Assembly (NCBI RefSeq): GCF_024400215.1
Contig: NZ_CP053748.1
Span: 2,542,001 to 2,606,000 of the forward strand
Direction of reading: 5' to 3'
Source: Massilia sp. erpn
GTDB lineage: Bacteria; Pseudomonadota; Gammaproteobacteria; Burkholderiales; Burkholderiaceae_D
Length of the DNA stretch: 64,000 nt
This document shows, in pieces, positions 55,441 to 64,000 of the stretch; positions within the stretch are counted from its first letter, which is position 1; every line of letters begins with the position of its first letter. Made by a program: the position numbers and the translations under genes. Below the pieces are notes generated by a model, which did no database searches, had not been told where the DNA came from, and saw only the letters and a list, made by a program, of their open reading frames with translations.

Positions 55441-56997
55441 ATGAAACACACGCAGAACAACGCCTGGACCCTGAAGCCCGGCAAGATCACCCTGGCCGAA
55501 TTGCGCGCCGCCTGGAACGAGCATGCGCCGGTGGCGCTGGCCGCCGAGGCCTATCCGGTCATCGAAGCTTCCGCCGCCACCGTGCGCGCCATCGTCGAGA
55601 AGGGCGCTGCCGCTTACGGCATCAACACCGGTTTCGGCCTGCTGGCCAAGACCCGCATCCCGGACGACAAGCTGGAACAGCTGCAGCGCAACCTGATCCT
55701 GTCGCATTCCGTTGGCACTGGCGAATTGATGGCCGACCATGTCGTGCGTCTGCTGATGCTGATGAAGATCGGCAGCCTGGCGCGCGGCTTCTCCGGCATC
55801 CGTCCGGTGGTGATCGATACCCTGATCGCCCTGTACAACGCCGGTATTGTTCCGGCCATTCCGGCCAAGGGTTCGGTTGGCGCCTCGGGCGACCTGGCGC
55901 CGCTGTCGCATATGACGCTGGCGATCCTGGGCGAAGGCCCGGTGCGCGTGAACGGTGAGCTGATGCAGGCCGCCGACGCGCTGAAAGCCGCCGGCATCGC
56001 GCCGGTGGTGCTGGCCGCAAAAGAAGGCTTGGCGCTGATCAACGGCACCCAGGCTTCCGCCGCGCTGGCGCTGCATGGCCTGTTCATGGCTGAGCGCCTG
56101 CTGGAAGCCGGCATGGTGACGGGTTCCCTGTCGCTGGACGCGGCCAAGGGCAGCGATTCGCCGTTCGACGCCCGCGTTCACGAGGTGCGCGGCCAGCCGG
56201 GTCAGATCGCCGCCGCGTCGATTTACCGCCAGTTGGTGGCCAACAGCGCCATCCGCGCCTCGCATCTGGTGGGCGACGAGCGCGTGCAAGACCCGTACTG
56301 CCTGCGCTGCCAGCCGCAAGTCATGGGCGCCTGCATGGACCTGATCGCCAACGCCAGCCGTACCTTGCTGATCGAAGCCAATGCCGTCACTGACAATCCG
56401 CTGATCTTCTCCGGCGACGATGTGCAGATCGTCTCGGGTGGCAATTTCCACGCCGAGCCGGTGGCCTTCGCCGCCGACACGCTGGCGCTGGCGATTGCCG
56501 AAATCGGCAGCATTTCCGAGCGCCGCATCTCGCTGCTGATCGACGCCACCCTGTCCGGCGGCCTGCCGCCTTTCCTGGTGAAAGACCCTGGCGTGAATTC
56601 GGGCTTCATGATCGCCCACGTCACCGCCGCCGCGCTGGCGTCGGAAAACAAGTCCCTGGCCCATCCGGCCAGCGTGGACACCATCCCGACTTCGGCCAAC
56701 CAGGAAGACCATGTGAGCATGGCCACCTTCGCGGCGCGCCGTCTGGACGATATGGCGCACAATACCGCCGTCATCGTCGGCATCGAGCTGCTGGCGGCGG
56801 CGCAGGGCATCGACTTCCACCGTCCGCTGCAATCGTCGCCGCAACTGGAGCAGGTACATGCCCAGCTGCGCCAGAAGGTGCCGTTCTTCGACGTCGACCG
56901 CCTGTTCGCGCCGGACATCGAAGCGGCCAAGCAGATGGTGCTGAAAGGCGAGTTGAGCGCCGGCTGCAAAAACCTGTTCACGCCGCTGCATCCTTAA
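55441..56997 (+). CDS. hutH: Histidine ammonia-lyase
   Basis: A 518-residue protein. Ala148-Ser149-Gly150 in [13 protein letters not shown] cyclise to the MIO prosthetic group. [24 protein letters not shown] and [11 protein letters not shown] are further family marks. It removes ammonia from histidine to give urocanate. It follows hutU by 16 bases and precedes hutG by 18. Pathway order here is hutU-hutH-hutG-hutF-hutD-hutI rather than the order of reactions. Confidence 0.98.
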   Translation: MKHTQNNAWTLKPGKITLAELRAAWNEHAPVALAAEAYPVIEASAATVRAIVEKGAAAYGINTGFGLLAKTRIPDDKLEQLQRNLILSHSVGTGELMADHVVRLLMLMKIGSLARGFSGIRPVVIDTLIALYNAGIVPAIPAKGSVGASGDLAPLSHMTLAILGEGPVRVNGELMQAADALKAAGIAPVVLAAKEGLALINGTQASAALALHGLFMAERLLEAGMVTGSLSLDAAKGSDSPFDARVHEVRGQPGQIAAASIYRQLVANSAIRASHLVGDERVQDPYCLRCQPQVMGACMDLIANASRTLLIEANAVTDNPLIFSGDDVQIVSGGNFHAEPVAFAADTLALAIAEIGSISERRISLLIDATLSGGLPPFLVKDPGVNSGFMIAHVTAAALASENKSLAHPASVDTIPTSANQEDHVSMATFAARRLDDMAHNTAVIVGIELLAAAQGIDFHRPLQSSPQLEQVHAQLRQKVPFFDVDRLFAPDIEAAKQMVLKGELSAGCKNLFTPLHP

Positions 56998-57015
56998 GCG
57001 GCAGGGAGGACGTAT

Positions 57016-57804
57016 ATGGATTATCAATTCAAGGCCGGCGGCATTCCGCTGCTGGTGTCGATGCCGCATGTGGGCACTGACATTCCGGACGATATCGCGG
57101 CCCGCTTCACGCCGGGCGCGCTGGACAAGCCGGACACCGACTGGCATCTGGTGCAGCTGTATGGCTTCCTGCAGGAGATGGGAGCGTCCACGCTGTCGGC
57201 GCGCTGGTCGCGTTATGTGATCGACTTGAACCGTCCTCCCGAGAACACCAATCTGTATCCGGGCCAGGATACGACCGGCCTGTGCCCGCTCGACACCTTC
57301 CACCGCGAGCAGCTGTACCAGGAAGGCCAGCAGCCCGACGAGGCGGAAGTGCAGCGCCGCCTGGCCGCCTACTGGAAGCCGTACCACGACCAGCTGCGCG
57401 CGGAACTCGACCGCCTGCTGCATCTGCATGGCCGCGTCGTGCTGTGGGACGCGCACTCCATCGCCTCCATCGTGCCGCGCTTCTTCGAAGGCAAGCTGCC
57501 CGACCTGAACTTCGGCACGGCCGATGGCGCCAGCTGCGCGCCTGCGCTGACCGAAACCATCGCCAGCCTGGCGCAGGCCCATGGCGGCTATACCGTGGCC
57601 GTCAATGGCCGCTTCAAGGGCGGCCATATCACGCGCCACTACGGCAAGCCGGAACGCGGCGTGCATGGCATTCAGCTGGAGATGTGCCAGTCCACCTATA
57701 TGAATGAAACCCTGCCTTTCGCCTATCGTGGCGACCTGGCGTCGCAGGTGCAGCCTTTGCTGCGCCAGCTGGCCCAGGCTGCGGCCGATTGGACAAAACA
57801 ATGA
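57016..57804 (+). CDS. hutG: N-formylglutamate deformylase
   Basis: A 262-residue protein of the N-formylglutamate amidohydrolase family. VSMPHVGTDIPDDI, RYVIDLNRPPENTNLYPGQ and KGGHITRHYG hold the conserved His/Asp residues. It hydrolyses N-formylglutamate to glutamate and formate, the last step in the deiminase-type pathway. Its presence with hutF shows that the route makes formate rather than formamide. The stop overlaps the hutF start by 4 bases. Confidence 0.95.
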   Translation: MDYQFKAGGIPLLVSMPHVGTDIPDDIAARFTPGALDKPDTDWHLVQLYGFLQEMGASTLSARWSRYVIDLNRPPENTNLYPGQDTTGLCPLDTFHREQLYQEGQQPDEAEVQRRLAAYWKPYHDQLRAELDRLLHLHGRVVLWDAHSIASIVPRFFEGKLPDLNFGTADGASCAPALTETIASLAQAHGGYTVAVNGRFKGGHITRHYGKPERGVHGIQLEMCQSTYMNETLPFAYRGDLASQVQPLLRQLAQAAADWTKQ

Positions 57805-59168
57805 CGGCGCTGTTCGCGCACAACGCGCTGCTGCCGGATGGCTGGCATCAGAATGTGCTGCTGCAGTGGGATGCGGCCGGCAGCCTGACGGCGGTGACGC
57901 CGGATGCGCAGCCCGCACAGGGCGCCGAAACCGCGCACTACGTTATGCCGGGCATGATCAATCTGCACTCGCACAGCTTCCAGCGCGCGCTGGGCGGCTT
58001 GACCGAAAAGGCTGGCGACAGCCCGGACAGCTTCTGGACCTGGCGCGACCTGATGTACCGTTTTGCGCGCAGCATTACGCCGGAGCAGATCGAGGCGATT
58101 GCCGCCCAGCTGTTCAGCGAATGCCTGCGCCATGGCTATACCTCGATCTGCGAATTCCATTATGTGCAGCGCGCGCCGGATGGCGCGATGTATGCGCAGC
58201 CGGCGGAAACGGCGCAGCGCGTGATCGCGGCGGCGCAGCTGTCGGGCATCGGCATCACCATGCTGCCGGTGCTGTACAGCTATTCCGGTTTCGGCGAGGC
58301 GGCACTCAAGCCGGAGCAGAAGCGCTTCAAGACCGATGCGCAGGATGTGTTGAACATCATCGGCGCGCTGGAGAAGCAGCGCAGCGCTCAGGTGGAAGTG
58401 GGCGTGGCGCCGCATTCGCTGCGCGCCGCCTCGGTGGCGCAGATCCGCGAAGTGCTGGCGACGCTGCCGGCCCAGCGCCCGGTGCATATCCATATCGCCG
58501 AGCAGCAGGGCGAGGTAAAACAATCTCTGGACTACAGCGGACGCCGTCCGGTGCAGTATCTGTACGACCATCTGCCGGTGGACCAGCGCTGGTGCCTGGT
58601 GCATGCCACCCATCTGGTGGAAGAGGAAGTGAGCGCCATCGCCCGCAGCGGCGCCGTGGCGGGCCTGTGCCCGACCACCGAGGCGAATCTGGGCGACGGC
58701 CTGTTCCCGCTGGAGCCTTTCCTGCAGCAAGGCGGCCGTTTCGGCGTCGGCAGCGACAGCCATATTTCGCAGGGCGCGGTGGAAGAGCTGCGCTGGCTGG
58801 AATATGGCCAGCGCCTGCAGCAGCAGCGCCGCAATATCGCCGTCTCGCGCGAACAACGTAATGTGGGCGACTTCCTGTGGCAAGCGGCCTTGCAGGGCGG
58901 CGCGCAGGCGGCGGGCCGCCCGGTGGGGGCGCTCGGCGTAGGCAAGCGCGCCGACCTGATCGTGCTCGATCATGAGCATCCGAATCTGGATGGTCTGGAT
59001 GCGCAGGAGGTTTTGGGTAGCCTGGTCTTCTGTGGAAATGATAATCTAGTCAAAGATGTCATGGTCGGCGGCCAGTGGGTGGTGCGCGGCCAGAAGCACG
59101 CGGCGCAACCGGCCATCACTGCGCGCTTCAAACAGACGCTGGCCGAACTGCGCGGGCTGAGAACATGA
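57801..59168 (+). CDS. hutF: Formimidoylglutamate deiminase
   Basis: A 455-residue amidohydrolase-superfamily enzyme. The metal site begins with NLHSHSFQRALGGL; HIAEQQGEV, HATHL and VGSDSHIS supply the later ligands. HutF turns N-formimino-L-glutamate into N-formyl-L-glutamate and ammonia. The ATG chosen overlaps the hutG stop (ATGA); an upstream ATG 12 bases earlier is less likely. The stop also overlaps hutD, so the three genes are translationally coupled. Confidence 0.95.
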   Translation: MTALFAHNALLPDGWHQNVLLQWDAAGSLTAVTPDAQPAQGAETAHYVMPGMINLHSHSFQRALGGLTEKAGDSPDSFWTWRDLMYRFARSITPEQIEAIAAQLFSECLRHGYTSICEFHYVQRAPDGAMYAQPAETAQRVIAAAQLSGIGITMLPVLYSYSGFGEAALKPEQKRFKTDAQDVLNIIGALEKQRSAQVEVGVAPHSLRAASVAQIREVLATLPAQRPVHIHIAEQQGEVKQSLDYSGRRPVQYLYDHLPVDQRWCLVHATHLVEEEVSAIARSGAVAGLCPTTEANLGDGLFPLEPFLQQGGRFGVGSDSHISQGAVEELRWLEYGQRLQQQRRNIAVSREQRNVGDFLWQAALQGGAQAAGRPVGALGVGKRADLIVLDHEHPNLDGLDAQEVLGSLVFCGNDNLVKDVMVGGQWVVRGQKHAAQPAITARFKQTLAELRGLRT

Positions 59169-59749
59169 CTGCACTGATCCAGTATGCAAGTCTGCACGCT
59201 TCGCCATGGAAGAATGGCGGCGGCAGCACGACGGAAATCGCCGTGGCGCCTATGGGCGCCAGCTTCGATGAATTCGACTGGCGCATCAGCCTGGCGACGA
59301 TCGCGGCCAGCGGGCCGTTCTCGGTCTTTCCCGGCATCGACCGCACGCTGACCCTGGTGGAAGGCGCGGGCGTGGTGCTGGACGTGGGCAACGAGCGGCG
59401 CGTGGCGCTCAGCGAGCGCGAGCCGGTGGTGGCTTTTCCCGGTGAGACGGCCGTCTCGGCCACCATCGAAGGCATCACCACCGATTTCAATGTGATGACG
59501 CGCCGCGCGCGCTGCAGCCACCAGCTGGAGCGGCGCGTGGTGCGCGACTTCTCCACGCTGGAGCGGCGTAGCGAGCTGACGGTGCTGTTCCTGGCCGAAG
59601 GCGAGAGCCTGACGGTGGCGAGCGGCAGCGAACGCGTGGCGATGGTACGCTACGATGCGCTGGTGCTGGACCGCGAGGATGTGTGGACGCTGGAGGCCGG
59701 GCAGGCCACCGTGTTCATCGTCGATATCATTCCAAACGAAGAAGAGTAA
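59165..59749 (+). CDS. hutD: HutD family protein
   Basis: A 194-residue cupin-fold protein. SPWKNGGGSTTEIAVAP near the N terminus is the HutD signature, and FDWRISLATIAASGPFSVFPGIDR follows. In Pseudomonas HutD limits hut expression, probably by binding formiminoglutamate or urocanate. It starts within the hutF stop codon and ends 3 bases before hutI. The longer reading from an upstream ATG was rejected because it runs inside hutF. Confidence 0.92.
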   Translation: MTALIQYASLHASPWKNGGGSTTEIAVAPMGASFDEFDWRISLATIAASGPFSVFPGIDRTLTLVEGAGVVLDVGNERRVALSEREPVVAFPGETAVSATIEGITTDFNVMTRRARCSHQLERRVVRDFSTLERRSELTVLFLAEGESLTVASGSERVAMVRYDALVLDREDVWTLEAGQATVFIVDIIPNEEE

Positions 59750-59752
59750 AGC

Positions 59753-61018
59753 ATGAGCGCTGTGTGGGATCTGCTGATCGTCAATGTGCATCTGGCCACC
59801 ATGGCCGGCGAAGGCTATGGCGAATTGCGCGATGGCGCGGTGGCGGTGAAGGATGGCCGCATCGCCTGGCTGGGTGCGCGCGCCGACGCGGCGCGCCATG
59901 GCAGTGCTGCCGAGGAACGCGATGGCGCTGGCTGCTGGCTGACACCCGGGCTGATCGACTGCCACACGCATATCGTCCACGCCGGCAACCGCAGCGACGA
60001 GTTCGAGGCGCGCCTGAACGGCGCGACGTATGAGGATATTGCCCGCGCCGGCGGCGGCATCATGTCCACCGTGCGCGCCACGCGCGCCGCGTCGGACGAG
60101 GAGCTGCTGGCGCAAAGCCTGCCGCGCATCGCCAGCCTGCTGGCCGAGGGCGTGACCACGCTGGAAATCAAGTCCGGCTATGGGTTGGACCTGGAATCGG
60201 AACGCAAGATGCTGCGCGTGGCGCGCCGCGCCGGCGCGCAATTGCCGGTGCGGGTGGCGACCACTTTCCTGGGCGCGCATGCGCTGCCGCCGGAGTATGC
60301 AGGACGCGCCGACGATTATGTGCAGGCCGTGTGCGAAATGATTCCCGTGCTGGCGGCAGAGGGGCTGGCCGATGCGGTGGATGCCTTCTGCGAACGCATC
60401 GGCTTCAGCCGCGAACAGACCGAGCGCGTATTCAAGGCTGCGCAGCAGCATGGCTTGCCGGTCAAGCTGCACGCGGAGCAGTTGTCCGACCAGGGCGGGG
60501 CGGAGCTGGTGGCGCGCTACGGCGGCCTGTCCGCCGACCATCTGGAACATTTGAGCGAGAGCGGCATCGCCGCCATGGCGCAGGCGGGCACGGTGGCCGT
60601 GCTGCTGCCTGGCGCTTATTACTTCCTGCGCGACACCACGCCGCCGCCGGTTGCCGCGCTGCGCGCCGCCGGCGTGCCAATGGCTGTCTCCACCGACAAC
60701 AATCCCGGCACCTCGCCCATGACCTCGCTGCTGCTGGCGATGAATATGGTCTGCACCTTGTGGCGCCTGACGCCATTGGAAGCGCTGTCCGGCTGCACTA
60801 TCAACGCCGCGCGCGCCCTGGGTTTGCAGGGTGAAGTGGGCAGCCTGGAAGTGGGCAAGCGCGCCGACTTCGCACTGTGGCAGATCGCCCGTCCGGCCGA
60901 CCTGTCCTACGCCTTCGGTTTCAATCCTTGCCGCGCCGTGGTCAATGGCGGCGCGTGGCGCCAGCCGTTGCTGGATATGGCCGGCCTGGCTGCGCCTCGG
61001 ACTGGCGCCGGCGGCTGA
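59753..61018 (+). CDS. hutI: Imidazolonepropionase
   Basis: A 421-residue metal-dependent amidohydrolase. [22 protein letters not shown] carries the first metal ligands and a substrate-binding Arg, EIKSGYGLD the central part, [13 protein letters not shown] and [10 protein letters not shown] the later ligands. It opens the imidazolone ring to give N-formimino-L-glutamate, the substrate of HutF. It is followed with no spacer by an ABC-transporter component. Confidence 0.97.
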   Translation: MSAVWDLLIVNVHLATMAGEGYGELRDGAVAVKDGRIAWLGARADAARHGSAAEERDGAGCWLTPGLIDCHTHIVHAGNRSDEFEARLNGATYEDIARAGGGIMSTVRATRAASDEELLAQSLPRIASLLAEGVTTLEIKSGYGLDLESERKMLRVARRAGAQLPVRVATTFLGAHALPPEYAGRADDYVQAVCEMIPVLAAEGLADAVDAFCERIGFSREQTERVFKAAQQHGLPVKLHAEQLSDQGGAELVARYGGLSADHLEHLSESGIAAMAQAGTVAVLLPGAYYFLRDTTPPPVAALRAAGVPMAVSTDNNPGTSPMTSLLLAMNMVCTLWRLTPLEALSGCTINAARALGLQGEVGSLEVGKRADFALWQIARPADLSYAFGFNPCRAVVNGGAWRQPLLDMAGLAAPRTGAGG

Positions 61019-62581
61019 GTGGGAAGCGCGCTGGCCAGCCTGGCATATGCTTTGCGTCCCTGGCTGGCCGCTGCGCTTTTGTCCGCCGCTGCGCCGGCTC
61101 TGGCCGATGACGCGGTTCTACGCATTGGATCCAAGCGCTTCACCGAATCCTATGTGCTGGGCGAGGTGCTGGCGCAGACTGCTGCGCCGCACGTCAGGAC
61201 CGAACACCGCCAGGGACTGGGTAATACCGCCATCGTGCTGGCCGCGCTGAAGGCGGGCAGCATCGACGTCTATCCCGAATACGTCGGCACCATCGATCAG
61301 GAAATCCTGAAGCATGCCAAGCCCGCCACGCTGGACGAGATCCGGCGCGAACTGGCGCAGCAGGGACTGGGCGTATCACAGCCACTGGGCTTCAATAACA
61401 CCTATGCGCTGGCCGTGCGCGGCGATGCGGTGGACTTGCACGCGCTGAGCGATCTGGCGCGGCATAAGGACTTGAAGTTCGGACTTTCGCATGAATTCAT
61501 CGGCCGCGCCGATGGCTGGCAGGGACTGGCGCGCAGCTACGGCATCAGCCAGCGGCCTTCCGGCCTCGATCACGGCATCGCCTATGAGGCGCTGGCGCAG
61601 CGCCAGGTCGATGTGATCGACATCTATTCCACCGACGCCAAGATCAGCCAATACGGCCTGCGCGTGCTGGAAGACGACCGCGCCTACTTCCCGCGCTATG
61701 ATGCCGTGCTGCTGTACCGCCTGGATGCCGCCAGCCGGTTCCCCGCAGCTTGGCAAGCGATGCGCGGCCTGGAGGGGAACATCGCGGCCGGCGATATGAT
61801 CGCCATGAACGCCGCTGCCGAAATCGAAGGAAAAAGCTTCAGTGCCGTGGCCCGCGGCTGGCTCACCGCGCAAACTGCCAAGATTGCACCAGCCAGCGCC
61901 GCCCCGGTGCACGCCGCGCCAGCGAATGCCGCGCGGCCAGGCCTGCTCGCCAAGCTGTTTGACGGCGACCTGTGGCCGCTGACGCGCCAGCACGTAACCC
62001 TGGTGCTGCTGTCCGTGCTGCTGGCCTGCGCCGTGGGAATTCCGCTCGGCGTGCTGGCGGCCTATGCGCCGCGCTTGCGCCAGGCCGTGATGGCGGTGGT
62101 TGGCGTCTTGCAGACCGTGCCTTCGCTGGCCTTGCTGGCAATCCTGATCCCGCTGCTGGGCGCAATCGGCACCTTGCCGGCGCTGATCGCGCTATTTGTG
62201 TACGCCCTGCTGCCGGTGGTGCGCAACACCTGCACCGGCATTCTCGGCGTGCCAAAAGGATTGAAGACCGCTGCATTGGCGCTGGGCTTGAGACCTAATC
62301 AGCGTCTGCTGCATATCGAATTGCCGCTGGCCTTGCCCGTGATCCTGGCTGGCGTGAAGACGGCGGCGGTCATGAGCGTGGGCACGGCGACCATTGCCGC
62401 TTTCATCGGCGCGGGCGGTTACGGCGAGCGCATTACCACCGGCCTGGCCCTGAACGACAACGATATGCTGCTGGCCGGCGCCTTGCCCGCCGCTGCACTC
62501 GCCCTGCTGACGCAAGGGTTGTTCGAGCTGGCCGAGCGCATGGTGGTGCCGCGCCGCGGGATTTCAAGCCGGCAGATGTAA
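61019..62581 (+). CDS. Fused solute-binding/permease component of an OpuC/HutXW-like ABC transporter
   Basis: A 520-residue fusion beginning with GTG directly after the hutI stop. Residues 1-30 are a signal or anchor; 30-285 resemble a betaine/choline-type binding domain (IGSKRFTESYVLGEVLAQ, GSIDVYPEYVGT); an Ala/Pro linker leads to a permease domain (315-510) with the ATPase contact loop (LGLRPNQRLLHIELPLALPVILAGVKTA). In Pseudomonas, hutXWV encodes a histidine transporter of this ProU family. Position in the hut operon suggests histidine or a related substrate. The ATPase gene is absent from the window, so it must be supplied from elsewhere. No ribosome site is visible; coupling to hutI is likely. 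Confidence 0.85.
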   Translation: MGSALASLAYALRPWLAAALLSAAAPALADDAVLRIGSKRFTESYVLGEVLAQTAAPHVRTEHRQGLGNTAIVLAALKAGSIDVYPEYVGTIDQEILKHAKPATLDEIRRELAQQGLGVSQPLGFNNTYALAVRGDAVDLHALSDLARHKDLKFGLSHEFIGRADGWQGLARSYGISQRPSGLDHGIAYEALAQRQVDVIDIYSTDAKISQYGLRVLEDDRAYFPRYDAVLLYRLDAASRFPAAWQAMRGLEGNIAAGDMIAMNAAAEIEGKSFSAVARGWLTAQTAKIAPASAAPVHAAPANAARPGLLAKLFDGDLWPLTRQHVTLVLLSVLLACAVGIPLGVLAAYAPRLRQAVMAVVGVLQTVPSLALLAILIPLLGAIGTLPALIALFVYALLPVVRNTCTGILGVPKGLKTAALALGLRPNQRLLHIELPLALPVILAGVKTAAVMSVGTATIAAFIGAGGYGERITTGLALNDNDMLLAGALPAAALALLTQGLFELAERMVVPRRGISSRQM

Positions 62582-62692
62582 GGAAGATGCGACTGTTGGT
62601 AAGGAATTGTAAAGGACCGGGATTTCGTCAAACGGGAGGCATATAGTGAACTCGTTGATTCATCTCCCCTCCCACTTGACAATGGGTTCCGC

Positions 62693-62726
62693 CCCGCGCA
62701 GCGCAAGCTGACGCGGGATTTTTTTT
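62693..62726 (+). terminator. Terminator of the hut operon
   Basis: The stem CCCGCG/CGCGGG and an inner AGC/GCT pair close on a GCAA tetraloop, followed by A and eight T's. It lies about 110 bases after the transporter stop. On the other side it is followed by the EamA gene on the minus strand. Confidence 0.9.
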
Positions 62727-62735
62727 GATGAGAGC

Positions 62736-63689
62736 TTAAGAAGCCTTTTCCAGTTTCTCTGCATCGGCAGCGGTATCAGCGACGCCCTTTGCCGCCGCCG
62801 CGGCCGGCGTGTGCAGCGCCCAGGCCACGCTGGCCAGGCAGACGACCATGCCTAGCCACTGCACGGGGCCGGGCCGGAAATTCTCCATCCGGATCGACAG
62901 CAGCACCGAGATCACCGGTATCACCACGCCGACATACACCGCCTTCTGCGCGCCAAGGCGATGGATCAGCGTGAAATAGCAGGCGAAGGCGATCACGGAA
63001 CCGAACAGCGCCAGGTAGACTAGGCCGCCCCAGTACATGGGCGAGGCGGGCAGGCGGAACGAAGCGCCGCTGATCAAGGCCCACGCTGCCACCAGCAGCG
63101 TACCCCACAACATGGCCCAGGCCATCGTCAGCAGCACATTGGAATTATGCTCGCGCACCTTCACCACCAGCAGATTGCCGACCGAGCTGGCGATGGTGCC
63201 GGTCAACGCCAGCCCCAGGCCCAGCAGGAAGTGGCCCTGGCCGCCGCGCAGGATTTCCTGCCAGGCGGCCCAGATCGATTCATGGAACAGCAGCGAAACT
63301 CCGGCCAGCGCGCCGGCGCCGGTGCTCCAGGTACGCTTGCTGACCGGCGTGCCGAAGGCGATGCGGCCCAGCAGCGGCGTCCAGAACACCATCAGCACAT
63401 ACAGCACAGCCACCAGGGCCGACACCAGATACTGCTCCGAGGTGTAGGTGCAGATGTAACTGAGGGCGAAGGTGCTGCTGCCTTGCAGGAAGGTCCAGCG
63501 CTGGGCCGGCAGGGACAGGCGCAGGCTCTGGCCGCGCAGGGCGCACCATGCAAACAACACCGCCGAGGAGAGCGCAAAGCGGTAGGCCACCGAGACGGCA
63601 GGCGGCACCTCGCCCAGTTGCAGGGTGATGCCGAAGAAGGTTGAACCCCAGATCAGGCTGGCGAGAATAAAGAGGACAGGAGAGGACAT
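62736..63689 (-). CDS. EamA/DMT-family transporter
   Basis: A 317-residue inner-membrane protein with about ten helices and the two-repeat EamA layout (LIWGSTFFGITLQLGEVPP in the first repeat, LVYLALFGSVIAFACYF in the second). The ATG after AGAGGAC is preferred over an upstream one. Such transporters export amino acids or metabolites; the substrate is unknown. A short acidic tail follows the last helix. Confidence 0.85.
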   Translation of the reverse strand: MSSPVLFILASLIWGSTFFGITLQLGEVPPAVSVAYRFALSSAVLFAWCALRGQSLRLSLPAQRWTFLQGSSTFALSYICTYTSEQYLVSALVAVLYVLMVFWTPLLGRIAFGTPVSKRTWSTGAGALAGVSLLFHESIWAAWQEILRGGQGHFLLGLGLALTGTIASSVGNLLVVKVREHNSNVLLTMAWAMLWGTLLVAAWALISGASFRLPASPMYWGGLVYLALFGSVIAFACYFTLIHRLGAQKAVYVGVVIPVISVLLSIRMENFRPGPVQWLGMVVCLASVAWALHTPAAAAAKGVADTAADAEKLEKAS

Positions 63690-63732
63690 CCCGCGAGTAT
63701 ACGGGGTTTCTCCCACCTCCACATAAAGAGGC

Positions 63733-64000
63733 CTAATAGGCTAGGTTCAGGCGCCGGTACAGGAAGCTCAGGACAAACAAAGGGCCGATCAGCAGGAAGC
63801 GCAGATCCTCAAAGAAGGAAGGCTTCTTGCCTTCGATCTTATGCCCGATGAACTGCCCGATCCAGGCCAGTACAAAGACCAGCAGCGACAGCGGCAGCAC
63901 CGCGCGCGGCGGCAGCGCGGCGAGGATGATCAGCATCGCCGCCGCCATCAGCAGCATGCCGACGGCAAAGGGCGGCGACAGCTTGAAATAATAGACCATG
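63733..64000 (-). CDS. Mpo1-like (DUF962) membrane protein, C-terminal part
   Basis: About 88 residues are visible; the gene probably continues beyond the right edge, since family members are usually longer. WIGQFIGHKIEGKKPSFFEDLRFLLIGPLFVL matches the conserved His-containing loop of the Mpo1/DUF962 family, yeast members of which are dioxygenases of fatty-acid alpha-oxidation. Two to three hydrophobic segments are seen. An ATG at the very edge may be internal. The bacterial role is uncertain. Confidence 0.7.
   Translation of the reverse strand, partial: MVYYFKLSPPFAVGMLLMAAAMLIILAALPPRAVLPLSLLVFVLAWIGQFIGHKIEGKKPSFFEDLRFLLIGPLFVLSFLYRRLNLAY

Overview
This 64-kb window is a high-GC chromosomal segment that looks like a betaproteobacterium of the Oxalobacteraceae (Massilia/Duganella/Janthinobacterium group). 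The clues are the trxA-rho-rpmE2 block, a PEP-CTERM protein, many hybrid kinases and cyclic-di-GMP proteins, and a deiminase-type histidine utilisation operon. The genus is inferred, not proven. I see no prophage, insertion sequence, CRISPR array or rRNA. There is one tRNA, and no gene-free stretch exceeds 300 bases.

Layout. 0-5 kb: the start of an ArsR/SmtB repressor with a perfect operator, a two-hairpin REP-type repeat, a TraL/TraM-like pair with no other transfer genes, an exported metallophosphoesterase, a UvrD-like helicase and pncC. 5-12 kb: a YfiR-family protein, a hybrid kinase and a REC-PAS-GGDEF-EAL-REC protein in one operon, then thiL. 12-19 kb: maeB, a DUF2214 membrane protein behind a palindromic promoter, and a GDP-D-rhamnose cluster (gmd, rmd, two glycosyltransferases). 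19-24 kb: an MHYT-domain hybrid kinase overlapping a REC-HD-GYP phosphodiesterase. 24-28.4 kb: a Fur-controlled TonB receptor/DUF3325/DUF3649/PepSY iron-uptake operon.

28.5-38 kb: a PEP-CTERM protein with an EF-hand loop, an HTH/Clp-N pair with an ordered operator array, a CCDC90-like coiled-coil protein, tRNA-Leu(CAA), a KimA-like permease, two tandem paralogous exported proteins, a LysR/oxidoreductase divergent pair and a divergent FtsH-like protease. 38-48.3 kb: an orphan solute-binding protein, an ArnT-like glycosyltransferase, rpmE2, rho, trxA, a single-domain response regulator and a 1576-residue hybrid kinase with an NMT1/THI5-like sensor.

48.4-62.7 kb: histidine utilisation. hutC is separated from the hutUHGFDI operon by ada, a 2-oxoglutarate oxygenase, a GST and an exported amidohydrolase. 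The operon starts at a promoter whose spacer holds a HutC-type palindrome and ends with a fused binding-protein/permease that has no ATPase partner here. Histidine would be broken down to urocanate, imidazolonepropionate, formiminoglutamate, formylglutamate and glutamate. The right edge has an EamA transporter and a partial Mpo1-like gene.

Signalling dominates: three large kinases, at least two linked to cyclic-di-GMP enzymes. Two promoters appear to drive leaderless mRNAs. Everything here was read by eye; no database search was run.
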